Shown: positions 40,777 through 50,071, counted from the stretch's first letter. The stretch: 64,000 nucleotides of DNA from Acinetobacter calcoaceticus DSM 30006 = CIP 81.8 (GCF_000368965.1 NZ_KB849780.1:1054145-1118144), one strand, 5' to 3'. Numbers and translations: made by a program. Notes: generated by a model from the letters alone, not told the origin.

Positions 40777-42381
40777 ATGAAAGTACGTTCAGACATCATG
40801 AAATTAGCAAAAAGCATGCATACTTGGGTGGGTGTATGTGCTGGGATTTTGCTTTTTATTTGTTTCTTTGCTGGTGGCCTCAGCATGTTTCAGCACCATA
40901 TTAGTAAGTGGGCTACGCCAACGCAGCAAGTTTTACCTAAAGTCTCACCCGACCAATATAATGAGCTTATTCAGAAAGTACAGGCTGCTTATCCTGCTGC
41001 ACAAAAGAACTTCACACTAAATTTATCGTCGAATGAATTTCACTATGCGCCCATTACGTGGAGTGAACATGAACGTGGAGATGGTTTTAATACTGCTCAG
41101 ACCACGTGGATGGCAAGCTTAGACAAAAAAGGTCAGTTAATTGTTGCTCAAGAAAACTTATCTAAAGCAGGTTGGCTCATCGAACAGTTACATGAAACAG
41201 CAGGTATACCGGGCATGGTCGGCCATCATGGATTGGGTCTCTACGTGATGGGTGTGGTTTCAATTTTATATTTTCTTGCCTTACTTTCAGGGGTGATCAT
41301 ACTTTTACCGACCTTGGTAAAGGACTATTTTGTCATTCGCTCTGGTAAGAATAAAAAGCGCTTTTGGTTAGATGCGCATAACGTGATTGGAATTACGAGC
41401 TTACCGTTCCACATCATTATTAGTATTAGCGTTATTGTGTTTGCTTTTCATGACTTTTTTTATGATGCGATTGGACAACTTGCACTCAAAGGACAGCCTG
41501 TTTTTCAGCGTTCTCCCCCAGCGCTTATTCAACCAAAACAAACACAAATTGATGTACAGCAAATATTAGCTCAAGCCAAAAAAGTTGCGCCTGAATATTC
41601 AGTTGACTATATCCAGTTCAGTGGCCTAGATAAACCCGAAAAAGCCAATGCACGTATTGCCCTCTATAGTTCAGATCAGATGTTGCGCGGTGCGAATCAA
41701 GACTTTATGCGTATGAACCCTTACGCGGTTGAGCACTTTAATCATAAAGGCATTAATACGCAGACTGATGCTGGTAATAAGTTAATCAATGCAATGTTTA
41801 GCCTACATTTTGGGAGTTTTGGTGGCACAGGTGTACGTTGGATCTATTTTGTTTTAGGTGTTGGTGGTGCTTTCTTATTTTATACGGGCAACATTCTTTG
41901 GGTTGAAACTCGTGCACGTAAGCAAAAGCGTGCTGAAGACCCTGTTCCTGTTCAACGTAAAGATGTAGTGTTCCTTGCGAACTTAACCATTGGTGCGTGC
42001 TTAGGATGTGTTTTAGCAGTAGTGGGCACAATGTTGGCCAGTCGTTGGCTCTTTGCAGCACTCAATATTGAAAGCATGAATCACCTCTTTATGTATGGTT
42101 ATTATGCAATTTTCCTACTGACTTTGATTTACACCTTTATCATTGGCTATGCAAAAGCTTTACCGCAACTGCTATTAACCTTAGTCTTTGTCTTATTTGC
42201 GATTCCTTTTACGTCTCTTGTGGCCCACTTAATTCCACAAAGTGGTTTATGGGTACATGGCGGAGAAATTTTGCTGGTTGATTTCTTGGCTGTCATTTTT
42301 GCTTTCGCTTTCTGGCGTTTTTATCAACAAGCCCAAGATCGCCGAAAATCTGCTCCAACTGGCAGTTTATGGGCTAGCTAA
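40777..42381 (+). CDS. PepSY-domain membrane protein, putative siderophore-iron reductase
   Basis: A 534-residue protein with an N-terminal PepSY-associated membrane helix (MHTWVGVCAGILLFICFFAGGLSMF) and periplasmic PepSY segments. Membrane-embedded histidines occur in LHETAGIPGMVGHHGLGLYVMG, DAHNVIGITSLPFHIIIS and LHFGSFGGTGVRWIY, and a C-terminal helix bundle follows. FoxB/PiuB-like relatives reduce ferric siderophores in the inner membrane. It sits third in a three-gene unit behind a Fur-box-like site beside the siderophore genes, which supports a role in iron release. Confidence 0.8.
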   Translation: MKVRSDIMKLAKSMHTWVGVCAGILLFICFFAGGLSMFQHHISKWATPTQQVLPKVSPDQYNELIQKVQAAYPAAQKNFTLNLSSNEFHYAPITWSEHERGDGFNTAQTTWMASLDKKGQLIVAQENLSKAGWLIEQLHETAGIPGMVGHHGLGLYVMGVVSILYFLALLSGVIILLPTLVKDYFVIRSGKNKKRFWLDAHNVIGITSLPFHIIISISVIVFAFHDFFYDAIGQLALKGQPVFQRSPPALIQPKQTQIDVQQILAQAKKVAPEYSVDYIQFSGLDKPEKANARIALYSSDQMLRGANQDFMRMNPYAVEHFNHKGINTQTDAGNKLINAMFSLHFGSFGGTGVRWIYFVLGVGGAFLFYTGNILWVETRARKQKRAEDPVPVQRKDVVFLANLTIGACLGCVLAVVGTMLASRWLFAALNIESMNHLFMYGYYAIFLLTLIYTFIIGYAKALPQLLLTLVFVLFAIPFTSLVAHLIPQSGLWVHGGEILLVDFLAVIFAFAFWRFYQQAQDRRKSAPTGSLWAS

Positions 42382-42427
42382 CAACCATAAATCGACAAGA
42401 CTGAAATAATGTGTGAAATATGAAAAA

Positions 42428-43048
42428 TTATAAAATCCACATTGTTTCGGTCAGTTGTTTAATTTCTTGAATATCATGACTCACATAAATCATGGGAGTT
42501 TTTATTTCCTGTTTTACTTTTTGAAAAAAAGGAATAATTTCAGCTTTATGTGCGGCATCTAGTGCCGATAAAGGTTCATCAAGTAATAACAGCTTAGGTG
42601 AATATAACAATGCACGTCCGAGCGCAACTCGCTGTTTTTCACCACCTGAGAGCTTGATTGGCATACGTTCTAGCAAGTGTTCTAACTTTAATAATTCAAT
42701 AATGTAATCAGCTTCAAAATGACGTTCTTGTTGTGCAAGATGTTTAAGACCAAATAATAAGTTTTGCTTTACCGTTTTATGCGGAAAAAGCTGTGCATCT
42801 TGAAAAACCAGTCCAACATGGCGTTTTTGCGTGCTGAGATTAATTTTTTGATCGGAATCAAACCATGTTTGGTTTTGTATTTTAATGAGTCCACTACGTG
42901 GAGTGTTCAGGCCAGCAATCGCATGTAAAATTGATGTTTTACCAGAACCAGAGGCACCAAATAAGCCAATAACAGAAGCATCTGACTGGAAACTAGGTTC
43001 AATAAGAAATTGACCCATTTGTAGCTGAAAACGGCAATCAATCAACAT
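42428..43048 (-). CDS. modC: ModC, molybdate ABC transporter ATPase (short form)
   Basis: A 206-residue ABC ATPase with Walker A GASGSGKT, Q-loop VFQDAQLFPH, signature LSGGEKQR, Walker B LLLLDEP and the switch His in YVSHD. E. coli ModC is about 350 residues; this one lacks the C-terminal TOBE/Mop molybdate-binding domain. I found no continuation of the frame after the stop, so it reads as a natural short form rather than a frameshift. It starts five bases after modB. Confidence 0.88.
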   Translation of the reverse strand: MLIDCRFQLQMGQFLIEPSFQSDASVIGLFGASGSGKTSILHAIAGLNTPRSGLIKIQNQTWFDSDQKINLSTQKRHVGLVFQDAQLFPHKTVKQNLLFGLKHLAQQERHFEADYIIELLKLEHLLERMPIKLSGGEKQRVALGRALLYSPKLLLLDEPLSALDAAHKAEIIPFFQKVKQEIKTPMIYVSHDIQEIKQLTETMWIL

Positions 43049-43052
43049 AACT

Positions 43053-43745
43053 CTACCGCCCTAAGCGCTTTTTTTGATAGCGATGAAACCACTGTGCAAA
43101 CCATAGCGCTAAAAATGCCACACTTAAAGATAAGACAATTAACCTTTGAATCGCAGTCTCAGTATCGGGCTGTTGCATCAGGCTATACATGGCTAAAGGT
43201 AAGGTTCTTGTTTCATCAGAGATATTGCCAACAAAAGTAATGGTGGCACCAAACTCACCTAAACTACGACAAAAACATAAAATGGCACCAATTAAAATGC
43301 CGCTACTGGCAAGTGGTAACGTGACATGAAAAAATGCCCCAAAAGATGACGCACCTAATGTCTTTGCTGCCATTTCTAAACGTTGATCGACCAGCTCAAT
43401 TGCGAGTCGAATTGATTGCACTAAAAGTGGAAAACCCATCACTGCCGAAGCAAGAACTGCCCCTTTCCAGTTAAATGCGAACTCTAATCCTAAAGGCGCT
43501 AAGTATTGCCCAATAATGCCGCGGTTTCCAAACACTTGTAATAGCAAATAACCCGGCACAACCGGGGGCAGTACCAATGGTAAAAATACCAATGTTTCAA
43601 TGAATGACTTACCCCAAAACTCTTTACGCGCCAAAAACCATCCCACACAAATTGCAGGAATAAGGCTGATAATCAGACAACTTGCTGCAACCTTACAAGA
43701 AAGTTGCAGAACGCTGAGCTCTTCTGGGGTTAAAGAAAACATCAT
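43053..43745 (-). CDS. modB: ModB, molybdate ABC transporter permease
   Basis: A 230-residue permease with five or six membrane segments and the ABC-ATPase contact (EAA) loop LEMAAKTLGASSFGAFFHVTLPLASSG. FVGNISDETRTLPLAMYSLMQQPDTE is typical of ModB. Overlaps the modA stop by four bases. Confidence 0.93.
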   Translation of the reverse strand: MMFSLTPEELSVLQLSCKVAASCLIISLIPAICVGWFLARKEFWGKSFIETLVFLPLVLPPVVPGYLLLQVFGNRGIIGQYLAPLGLEFAFNWKGAVLASAVMGFPLLVQSIRLAIELVDQRLEMAAKTLGASSFGAFFHVTLPLASSGILIGAILCFCRSLGEFGATITFVGNISDETRTLPLAMYSLMQQPDTETAIQRLIVLSLSVAFLALWFAQWFHRYQKKRLGR

Positions 43746-44527
43746 GGTTTTGCTTGAGCCAACACGCTAAAGCCATATTTTTTAAAAACGACTTTGGCTT
43801 GATTGCTTTGTAAAAATTGATAGAACTTTGCTGAGTTCGAATTCTTTTTGACAAGCCCTACAGGATAAATAATTGGCGAATGGGTATTTTCTGGAAATAC
43901 GCCCACCACAGTTACGTCTTTACTAATGGCAGCATCTGTTGCATAAACAATACCAACCTGACATTCACCACGCGCCACAAAGTTTAGAGCTGCTCGCACA
44001 TCTTCTGTTTCAACTAATTTTGGCTCAATACGGCTCCACCAACCTAAATTAGTAAATGCTTGTTTAGCATATTTACCTACAGGCACACTTTTGGTATCCC
44101 CTGTACAAATCTTCCCTGTAAACACTTTATTCGGATCGGTAGTTTTATCCAATTTAACCTTTAATGATTGTCCTTTTGGTGTAATTAGTACTAATCGATT
44201 ACCTAATAAATTTATACGGTCATTTGCTGCAACTAATTTTTTATTTTGCAGATAATCCATCCACTGTGTATCAGCAGAGATAAATACATCGGCTGGTGCT
44301 CCAGCTTCAATTTGTTTAGCTAATGTCGATGAGCCTGCATATGAAGTCTTAACTTCTACTTTATTCTGTTTTTCGTAAATTTTTTCTAAATCGTTAATCG
44401 CGTTGGTCAAGCTTGCTGCTGCATAAACAGTAACCGATTCGGCCTTTACAGAGAGACTGATTGACAACCCAAGACTTATAATTGAACTGACTATAGCGAT
44501 TTTTTTTATCTGTACAGGACTTACCAT
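43742..44527 (-). CDS. modA: ModA, periplasmic molybdate-binding protein
   Basis: A 261-residue substrate-binding protein. The ATG at 44527 is preferred (AAGGAAAA upstream) and gives a signal peptide ending SVKAES. The oxyanion-binding pattern includes AAASLTNAINDL, TSYAGSSTLAKQIEAGAPADVFISADTQWMD, and GIVYATDAA. First gene of modABC, downstream of a ModE-type palindrome. Confidence 0.94.
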   Translation of the reverse strand: MVSPVQIKKIAIVSSIISLGLSISLSVKAESVTVYAAASLTNAINDLEKIYEKQNKVEVKTSYAGSSTLAKQIEAGAPADVFISADTQWMDYLQNKKLVAANDRINLLGNRLVLITPKGQSLKVKLDKTTDPNKVFTGKICTGDTKSVPVGKYAKQAFTNLGWWSRIEPKLVETEDVRAALNFVARGECQVGIVYATDAAISKDVTVVGVFPENTHSPIIYPVGLVKKNSNSAKFYQFLQSNQAKVVFKKYGFSVLAQAKP

Positions 44528-44555
44528 TGTTTTTCCTTTTTTTATCGATTTATAC

Positions 44556-44583
44556 ATCGATATATATCCTAGAATATAGCGAT
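44556..44583 (-). promoter_or_regulatory. ModE-type operator upstream of modA
   Basis: Half-sites ATCGATATAT (44556-44565) and ATCGCTATAT on the opposite strand (44574-44583) form an imperfect palindrome with an 8-base centre. This agrees with the E. coli ModE operator (ATCG-N-TATAT type halves). It begins 29 bases upstream of the modA start. Confidence 0.8.
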
Positions 44584-45012
44584 ATACGTAGATGATGAAA
44601 AGCAGAAATCAGTTAAATATAGAGGGCCTAAATGCAGGTAGATGGTGCATTTCTCATTTTAGACTTCATTTTGGTGCAATATGCTGAAAGTGTATCTATC
44701 GAGATACCCTATTTTAAAACCTATTTTCTTTCAGTGTCGGTTAATAGCTTGATTAGTTTTATGGTCATCACCATGCCAAGAAGCACATAGCGATGACCAT
44801 AAAGATCTGTAAACAGATCAGTCGTTTATGCCAGCCACTTTTTTAGATACACAATAAAAAACGCCTATTCCCGACCATCTTTTACGATAGTACAGAATAG
44901 ACGCCATTGTCTGTGTAACTGAAAATTGCAGTAGTGCTTTTTCAGCGTGCACTTTTTATTAAGCAAAAGCTATACCAAATTAAAAGATTCGGTCACTATA
45001 AAATCTTTTAAT
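44584..45012. other. Non-coding stretch between modA and modE
   Basis: A 429-base gap holding the modA promoter upstream part and the modE terminator. Between 44720 and 44830 a minus-strand open frame of about 33 codons, with local inverted repeats (ATGGTCATC / GATGACCAT at 44761-44800; GATCTGT / ACAGATC at 44804-44819), looks like a gene remnant. I cannot assign it. Confidence 0.4.
44872..44903 (-). terminator. Probable terminator of modE
   Basis: Stem CGTCTATTC / GAATAGGCG (one G-U pair) read on the minus strand, followed by TTTTTTATT. It lies about 110 bases after the modE stop. Confidence 0.65.
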
Positions 45013-45363
45013 TTAATTTTTTAAATAGCTACTCATAATTTGATAATCATGTTCTAAGGCTTGTCGAGCATTGATTTCCATTTGGCGATAGTGTTGTAAG
45101 ACTTTCTGGCCCAAAGCTGTGACCGCTGCCCCACCACCATGTGTTCCCCCCGTTTGAGTTTCAACTAAAGCTGTTTCGAAGCACTGATTCATGGTGTCTA
45201 CCAACTGCCATGCACGGCGGTAACTCATATTCATAGATTTAGCCGCTTGAGAAATTGAACCAGTTTTCTCAATTGCTTCAAGTAAGTCTGCCTTACCCGG
45301 ACCAAATGCGATGTTCTGCTCTAAAAGAATTCTAATCTGTAATTTTAAGTTTTGTTCTTTCAT
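45013..45363 (-). CDS. modE: ModE-type LysR-fold HTH regulator, DNA-binding domain only
   Basis: A 116-residue protein equivalent to the N-terminal winged-helix domain of ModE: GPGKADLLEAIEKTGSISQAAKSMNMSYRRAWQLVDTMN is the family signature, followed by GGTHGGGAAVTALG. E. coli ModE has two C-terminal Mop repeats for molybdate, absent here. Position next to modABC and the palindrome before modA support control of molybdate uptake. How molybdate is sensed is not visible. Confidence 0.85.
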   Translation of the reverse strand: MKEQNLKLQIRILLEQNIAFGPGKADLLEAIEKTGSISQAAKSMNMSYRRAWQLVDTMNQCFETALVETQTGGTHGGGAAVTALGQKVLQHYRQMEINARQALEHDYQIMSSYLKN

Positions 45364-45497
45364 AGGCTTAATTCACAAGATTTGATTTTATTCTGGTTAA
45401 GATTATATGGAAGTTTAACAAGATAGGACATATACATTTTTAAAATGCGATTACATCTTAAAAATAGTCTTATTAAAAAATCAAAACTGCACAAAGT

Positions 45498-45524
45498 GGA
45501 TAAAGATCTGGAAAAAACGGATAG
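45498..45524 (+). promoter_or_regulatory. AraC-type direct repeat upstream of antA
   Basis: GGATAA (45498) and GGATAG (45519) are 21 bases apart, ending about 60 bases before the antA ATG. The same arrangement appears upstream of iifA and the porin gene, so it is a candidate site for the AraC-family regulator at 49000. The intervening bases include TGGAAAAAACGGAT, which recurs with one change at 55201. Confidence 0.6.
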
Positions 45525-45584
45525 AGCTAAAGGTCTAATCGCGGTTCAATCAGTTAAAAGCTGAATGAATAAAGGATTGAGCAA

Positions 45585-47000
45585 ATGACCTCATCTAATT
45601 TAAAACAATGGAATGATTTTGTAGATGGATGTATCGACTTCCGTCCTAAAGATGGCGTGTTTCGTATCGCACGCAATATGTTTACCGAGCCTGAGCTGTT
45701 TGATTTGGAAATGGAATTCATTTTTGAAAAGGTTTGGATTTATGCATGTCACGAAAGTGAAATTCCAAACAATCATGATTTCCTCACTGTTCAAATTGGT
45801 CGTCAGCCGATTATTGTGAGCCGTGATGGTAAAGGTGAATTACACGCCATGGTCAATGCTTGTGAGCACCGCGGCGCGACATTAACACGCGTTGCTAAAG
45901 GCAACCAATCTACATTTACTTGCCCATTCCACGCATGGTGCTACAAGTCAGATGGCCGTTTGGTCAAAGTAAAAGCACCGAGTGAATATTGCGAAGATTT
46001 CGATAAATCAAGCCGAGGCTTAAAGCAAGGTCGTATTGCTAGCTATCGTGGATTTGTATTTGTAAGCCTTGATACTCAAGCAACAGATTCGCTAGAAGAC
46101 TTTTTGGGCGATGCAAAACTGTTTCTTGATTTAATGGTTAACCAGTCACCAACGGGTGAACTCGAAGTATTACAAGGCAAGTCATCTTACACCTTTGCAG
46201 GTAACTGGAAACTACAAAATGAAAATGGCTTAGATGGCTACCATGTAAGTACCGTTCACTATAACTATGTCTCTACGGTCCAACACCGTCAACAAGTCAA
46301 TGCATCAAAAGGTGCTGAACTTGATACGCTTGACTATAGCAAGTTAGGTGCGGGTGATTCCGAGACTGATGATGGCTGGTTCAGCTTTAAAAATGGTCAT
46401 AGTGTGCTGTTTAGCGATATGCCGAATCCAACAGTTCGTCCGGGTTACAGCACAGTTATGCCGTATATGGTTGAAAAATATGGCGACAAATATGCTGAAT
46501 GGGCAATGCATCGTTTAAGAAACTTAAACTTGTACCCTAGCCTGTTTTTTATGGATCAAATTAGTTCGCAACTTCGTATTATTCGCCCTGTTGCGTGGAA
46601 TAAAACCGAAGTTATTAGCCAGTGCATTGGGGTTAAAGGTGAATCTGCTGAAGCACGCCGTAACCGTATTCGTCAGTTTGAAGATTTCTTTAACGTGTCG
46701 GGTTTAGGGACACCAGATGATTTAGTTGAGTTCCGTGAACAGCAAAAAGGCTTTCAAGCACGACTTGAACGCTGGAGCGATATTTCTCGTGGTTGTCAGT
46801 CTTGGGAATATGGAGCGACCAAAAACTCACAAGACTTAGGCATTCAACCTGTCATTACTGGCCGTGAGTTTACCCATGAAGGGCTCTATGTAAATCAACA
46901 TGGACACTGGCAACGTCTAATGCTCGATGGCTTAAACAAGAAAGCGCTGAAAATGCAGGATATTACTTTCGAAAACAATGCCGTAATGGATGAGGTGTAA
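45585..47000 (+). CDS. antA: Anthranilate 1,2-dioxygenase large subunit (AntA)
   Basis: A 471-residue Rieske oxygenase alpha subunit. With AntB and AntC it converts anthranilate to catechol, CO2 and ammonia. Rieske ligands are Cys93-x-His95 and Cys113-xx-His116 (CEHRGAT...CPFHAW). The mononuclear iron site has His220 and His225 in NGLDGYHVSTVHYNY. The sequence reads very close to Acinetobacter AntA along its length, including the ending (KALKMQDITF...VMDEV). First gene of antABC, preceded by a GGATA direct repeat. Confidence 0.95.
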   Translation: MTSSNLKQWNDFVDGCIDFRPKDGVFRIARNMFTEPELFDLEMEFIFEKVWIYACHESEIPNNHDFLTVQIGRQPIIVSRDGKGELHAMVNACEHRGATLTRVAKGNQSTFTCPFHAWCYKSDGRLVKVKAPSEYCEDFDKSSRGLKQGRIASYRGFVFVSLDTQATDSLEDFLGDAKLFLDLMVNQSPTGELEVLQGKSSYTFAGNWKLQNENGLDGYHVSTVHYNYVSTVQHRQQVNASKGAELDTLDYSKLGAGDSETDDGWFSFKNGHSVLFSDMPNPTVRPGYSTVMPYMVEKYGDKYAEWAMHRLRNLNLYPSLFFMDQISSQLRIIRPVAWNKTEVISQCIGVKGESAEARRNRIRQFEDFFNVSGLGTPDDLVEFREQQKGFQARLERWSDISRGCQSWEYGATKNSQDLGIQPVITGREFTHEGLYVNQHGHWQRLMLDGLNKKALKMQDITFENNAVMDEV

Positions 47001-47002
47001 CC

Positions 47003-47494
47003 ATGTCACAAGAACTATATTTTGCTGTATCTCAGTTTTTGTACAAAAAAGCAGAACTTTGTGATGCTTATGACTGGGATGCCTATTTAGAACTTTACGA
47101 TGAAGATAGTGAATATCATATTCCGCAATGGTTTGATGACCATAACTATGTTCAAGATCCGAATCAGGGCTTGTCTTATATTTATTACGCAGACCGCACT
47201 GGACTCGAAGACCGTGTATTCCGTATTCGTACAGGAAAAGCAGCTTCGGCAACGCCATTACCACGTACTTTACACAGCATGAATAACATTCGAGTTAGAA
47301 CACTTGATGATGGTCTAATTGAAGCAAAAGTTGCATGGCAAACACTGTATAACCGTCAAGGTTTAGAAGGCTGTTTTTACGGACACGCTACTTATCTTTT
47401 ACGTCAAACAGCTGATGATTTCCGCATTCGTCGTCAGCACAGCATTTTGCTGAATGACAAGATTGATTCCGTTTTAGACTTCTATCACGTTTAA
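47003..47494 (+). CDS. antB: Anthranilate 1,2-dioxygenase small subunit (AntB)
   Basis: A 163-residue ring-hydroxylating dioxygenase beta subunit (NTF2-like fold). Typical elements are YKKAELCDAYDWDAYLELYDEDSEYHIPQW and GLEDRVFRIRTGKAAS. It starts two bases after the antA stop with GAGGTG as ribosome site inside the end of antA. Confidence 0.94.
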   Translation: MSQELYFAVSQFLYKKAELCDAYDWDAYLELYDEDSEYHIPQWFDDHNYVQDPNQGLSYIYYADRTGLEDRVFRIRTGKAASATPLPRTLHSMNNIRVRTLDDGLIEAKVAWQTLYNRQGLEGCFYGHATYLLRQTADDFRIRRQHSILLNDKIDSVLDFYHV

Positions 47495-47505
47495 GGGGAA
47501 TGAAA

Positions 47506-48534
47506 ATGGGACATTCAGTTGCACTTAACTTTGCCGATGGCAAAACCTTTTTCATTTCGGTAAATAACGACGAATTGCTGCTTGATGCAGCGGTTCGTCA
47601 AGGAATTAACCTGCCATTAGACTGCCGTGAAGGTGTTTGTGGTACCTGTCAGGGTCAGTGTGAAACCGGTATTTATGAACAAGAATATGTCGATGAAGAT
47701 GCATTAAGTGAGCGTGATTTGGCTGAGCGTAAAATGTTAGCTTGCCAGACGCGTGTGAAATCGGATGCAGCTTTTTATTTCGATCATGATTCAGCTATTT
47801 GCAATGCTGGCGATACTTTAAAAATTGAAACCAAAGTGACTGCGGTTGAGCTGGTTTCTGAGACAACAGCAATTTTGCATCTTGATGCAAGCAGTCATGC
47901 TGAGCAACTTCAGTTTTTGCCGGGTCAATATGCTCGTTTGCAAATTCCAGATACTGAAGATTGGCGTTCTTATTCTTTTGCAAACAGACCAAACGCAACC
48001 AATCAATTGCAATTCTTAATTCGTCTATTACCAGACGGTGTGATGAGTAATTACCTGCGTGATCGCTGTCAGGTTGGACAAAGCCTATTCATCGAAGCGC
48101 CACTTGGTAGTTTCTATTTACGCGAAGTACAGCGACCATTGGTTTTTGTTGCTGGTGGAACAGGATTATCAGCTTTCTTGGGAATGCTTGATAACTTGGT
48201 TGATCAACCAAACTCACCTGCAGTTCAGTTGTATTACGGCGTAAATAATGAAACCGATTTATGTGAACAACAGCGTTTACACGCCTACGCAGAACAGCTT
48301 CCAAACTTTAGTTATCACCCAATTGTGACTAAAGCAACCGAGGCTTGGCAAGGTAAAGCGGGTTATATTCATGAGCACTTAAATAAAGATCAATTGGCTG
48401 AACAAGCTTTTGATATGTATTTATGTGGCCCACCGCCAATGATTGAAGCCGTAAAAAATTGGTTAGATGAACAAGCTCTGCAAAACTACCGGATCTACAG
48501 CGAGAAGTTTTTACAGAGCAATACATCACGTTGA
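47506..48534 (+). CDS. antC: Anthranilate 1,2-dioxygenase reductase (AntC)
   Basis: A 342-residue NADH reductase feeding electrons to AntAB. The N-terminal plant-type [2Fe-2S] ferredoxin domain has CREGVCGTCQGQC and a later Cys (LACQTR). The FAD domain has WRSYSFANRP, and the NAD domain has FVAGGTGLSAFLGML and MYLCGPPPMIEAVK. I prefer the ATG at 47506: AAGGGG lies seven bases before it, while the ATG at 47500 is too close to that site. Confidence 0.93.
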   Translation: MGHSVALNFADGKTFFISVNNDELLLDAAVRQGINLPLDCREGVCGTCQGQCETGIYEQEYVDEDALSERDLAERKMLACQTRVKSDAAFYFDHDSAICNAGDTLKIETKVTAVELVSETTAILHLDASSHAEQLQFLPGQYARLQIPDTEDWRSYSFANRPNATNQLQFLIRLLPDGVMSNYLRDRCQVGQSLFIEAPLGSFYLREVQRPLVFVAGGTGLSAFLGMLDNLVDQPNSPAVQLYYGVNNETDLCEQQRLHAYAEQLPNFSYHPIVTKATEAWQGKAGYIHEHLNKDQLAEQAFDMYLCGPPPMIEAVKNWLDEQALQNYRIYSEKFLQSNTSR

Positions 48535-48586
48535 AAATATAAATAGCTTAAGTGCAAATAATTTAAAAACCACTAAACCTGAAATG

Positions 48587-48619
48587 ATTCAATATACTCT
48601 GTAAGGGGGTATATTGAAT
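48587..48619 (+). terminator. Terminator of antABC
   Basis: Perfect 11-bp inverted repeat ATTCAATATAC / GTATATTGAAT with an 11-base loop, followed by TTTTTATTT. It is about 50 bases after the antC stop. The stem is AT-rich, so strength is uncertain. Confidence 0.65.
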
Positions 48620-48999
48620 TTTTATTTAAAAAATTAAAAAACCTTTATATTCAACAGTATAAAATAATAAATTCCGACAAAATAAATTGACCAGTTCACT
48701 CGGATTTGCTATAAATTTGATAGATCTTAAGGAATAAGATCACGATGAGATTAACTTATAGCGCCTTTTATATCCCTCTATTCTATTTCTCGAATTTATT
48801 AAATTGATGAACTAGATCCGAACTAAAAATTTGAGAAAATCACATTAATTAGCGGTTAAATTGGTCTGTATTTTGCTTATATCTCATTGTAATTTGCGAG
48901 TAACTTAATTTTTTAAGTGCCGTATTTACTTGCTGCACAGTGAAGTTTTAGAGCTTCTGCAACACAAGTAAATATAGGAGTGAGCCAAAAGGGATAAAT
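48620..48999. other. Upstream region of the AraC-family gene
   Basis: A 380-base AT-rich gap that should hold the promoter of the regulator at 49000. AAGGGATAA just before the ATG serves as ribosome site and also contains GGATAA. I see no pair of GGATA half-sites at 21-base spacing here and no extra gene. Confidence 0.4.
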
Positions 49000-50058
49000 A
49001 TGAACCAAGCCAACTCCCCAGAACTCAGTGGACGTCATTTTCAAAATGAGTCTATCTTTACCAATCATAATTTGGTGTTTGATCATCACGATTTAAGCGA
49101 AACCTGCCGAAATGTTGGGCAAATTTTTAAACCGCATGACCTTAAAATCTCTCAACAGAAGCGAGATTTCAGTGCAACCATGCACCATGTTAAAACAGGT
49201 GCATTGTCGATTAGTCGCTTGGAATATGGTGCGGATGTCATTATTGAACCAGATCATCTTGATAACTTTTACTTAATTCAAATTCCAACTCAAGGTTATG
49301 CAGAAATCGAGTTTGGTTCGCAAAAGTTTATTTCTTATTCTCAAGTTGCTTCTCTTATTTCCCCTCAGCAATCTTTACGTATGCGCTGGCACGCGAACTC
49401 ACCGCAGCTCATTCTAAAAGTTTCAAAGGATGATTTTACTTATCATTGCCGTCAGCACATTGCCGATTCAGATAACAACTTACTCATTTTTGACCCAAAA
49501 TTAGACTTTTCTACACAAAGTGGAGCCTATTTTTTACAGCTCGTTAGAACCTTGATGGATGCCTTAGCATGCGAGCAACATTCACTTCATCATCCTCTAG
49601 CCTTTAAACAATTTGAGTCAAATCTGTTTAATGCACCGATTTATGGTCAACCTAATAATGCATTACATAAAATTGATCATTATAAAGAAAAAACAGTCTC
49701 TCCTTATTTCGTGAAGCGTACAGAAGCCTATATTAAAGAACATTTACATGAACCGCTTAATGTCGAAATTTTGGCTGAACATGCAGGCGTGAGTGTAAGA
49801 ACCTTATTTACTGGTTTTAAAAATTATTTGGGGACGACACCAATGTCTTATCTAAAAGAATTACGTTTTGAACAAGCTCATTTAGAGCTTATGCATAATG
49901 AAAATCTATCAGTAACAGATGTCGCATTTAAATGGGGATTTACCCATTTAGGCCGTTTTTCACAAGAATATAAACGTCGTTATGGTGAATTACCTTCTTC
50001 TACTCGCCGCTCGGGTCAAAGTGAAGGCTCAGGCTTAATTACTTCAATTTTTTCTTAA
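49000..50058 (+). CDS. AraC-family regulator of the indole/anthranilate genes
   Basis: A 352-residue regulator. The N-terminal half is an AraC_binding_2-type ligand domain (residues about 35-230) and the C-terminal half carries two helix-turn-helix motifs: LNVEILAEHAGVSVRTLFTGFKNYLG and LSVTDVAFKWGFTHLGRFSQEYKRRYGELPS. It lies between antABC and the iif genes, convergent with the latter. It is the best candidate for binding the GGATA repeats and activating these genes in response to indole or anthranilate. The effector is inferred, not seen. Confidence 0.85.
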   Translation: MNQANSPELSGRHFQNESIFTNHNLVFDHHDLSETCRNVGQIFKPHDLKISQQKRDFSATMHHVKTGALSISRLEYGADVIIEPDHLDNFYLIQIPTQGYAEIEFGSQKFISYSQVASLISPQQSLRMRWHANSPQLILKVSKDDFTYHCRQHIADSDNNLLIFDPKLDFSTQSGAYFLQLVRTLMDALACEQHSLHHPLAFKQFESNLFNAPIYGQPNNALHKIDHYKEKTVSPYFVKRTEAYIKEHLHEPLNVEILAEHAGVSVRTLFTGFKNYLGTTPMSYLKELRFEQAHLELMHNENLSVTDVAFKWGFTHLGRFSQEYKRRYGELPSSTRRSGQSEGSGLITSIFS

Positions 50059-50071
50059 ACTAAAAATAGAT

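Noticed and set aside
42428..43048. ModC as a frameshifted gene
   Set aside because: Bases after the stop do not continue a TOBE domain in any frame I could follow, and the ATPase motifs are complete.
44584..45012. Insertion sequence remnant between modA and modE
   Set aside because: No terminal inverted repeats or target duplications and no transposase motif; the repeats there are short and local.
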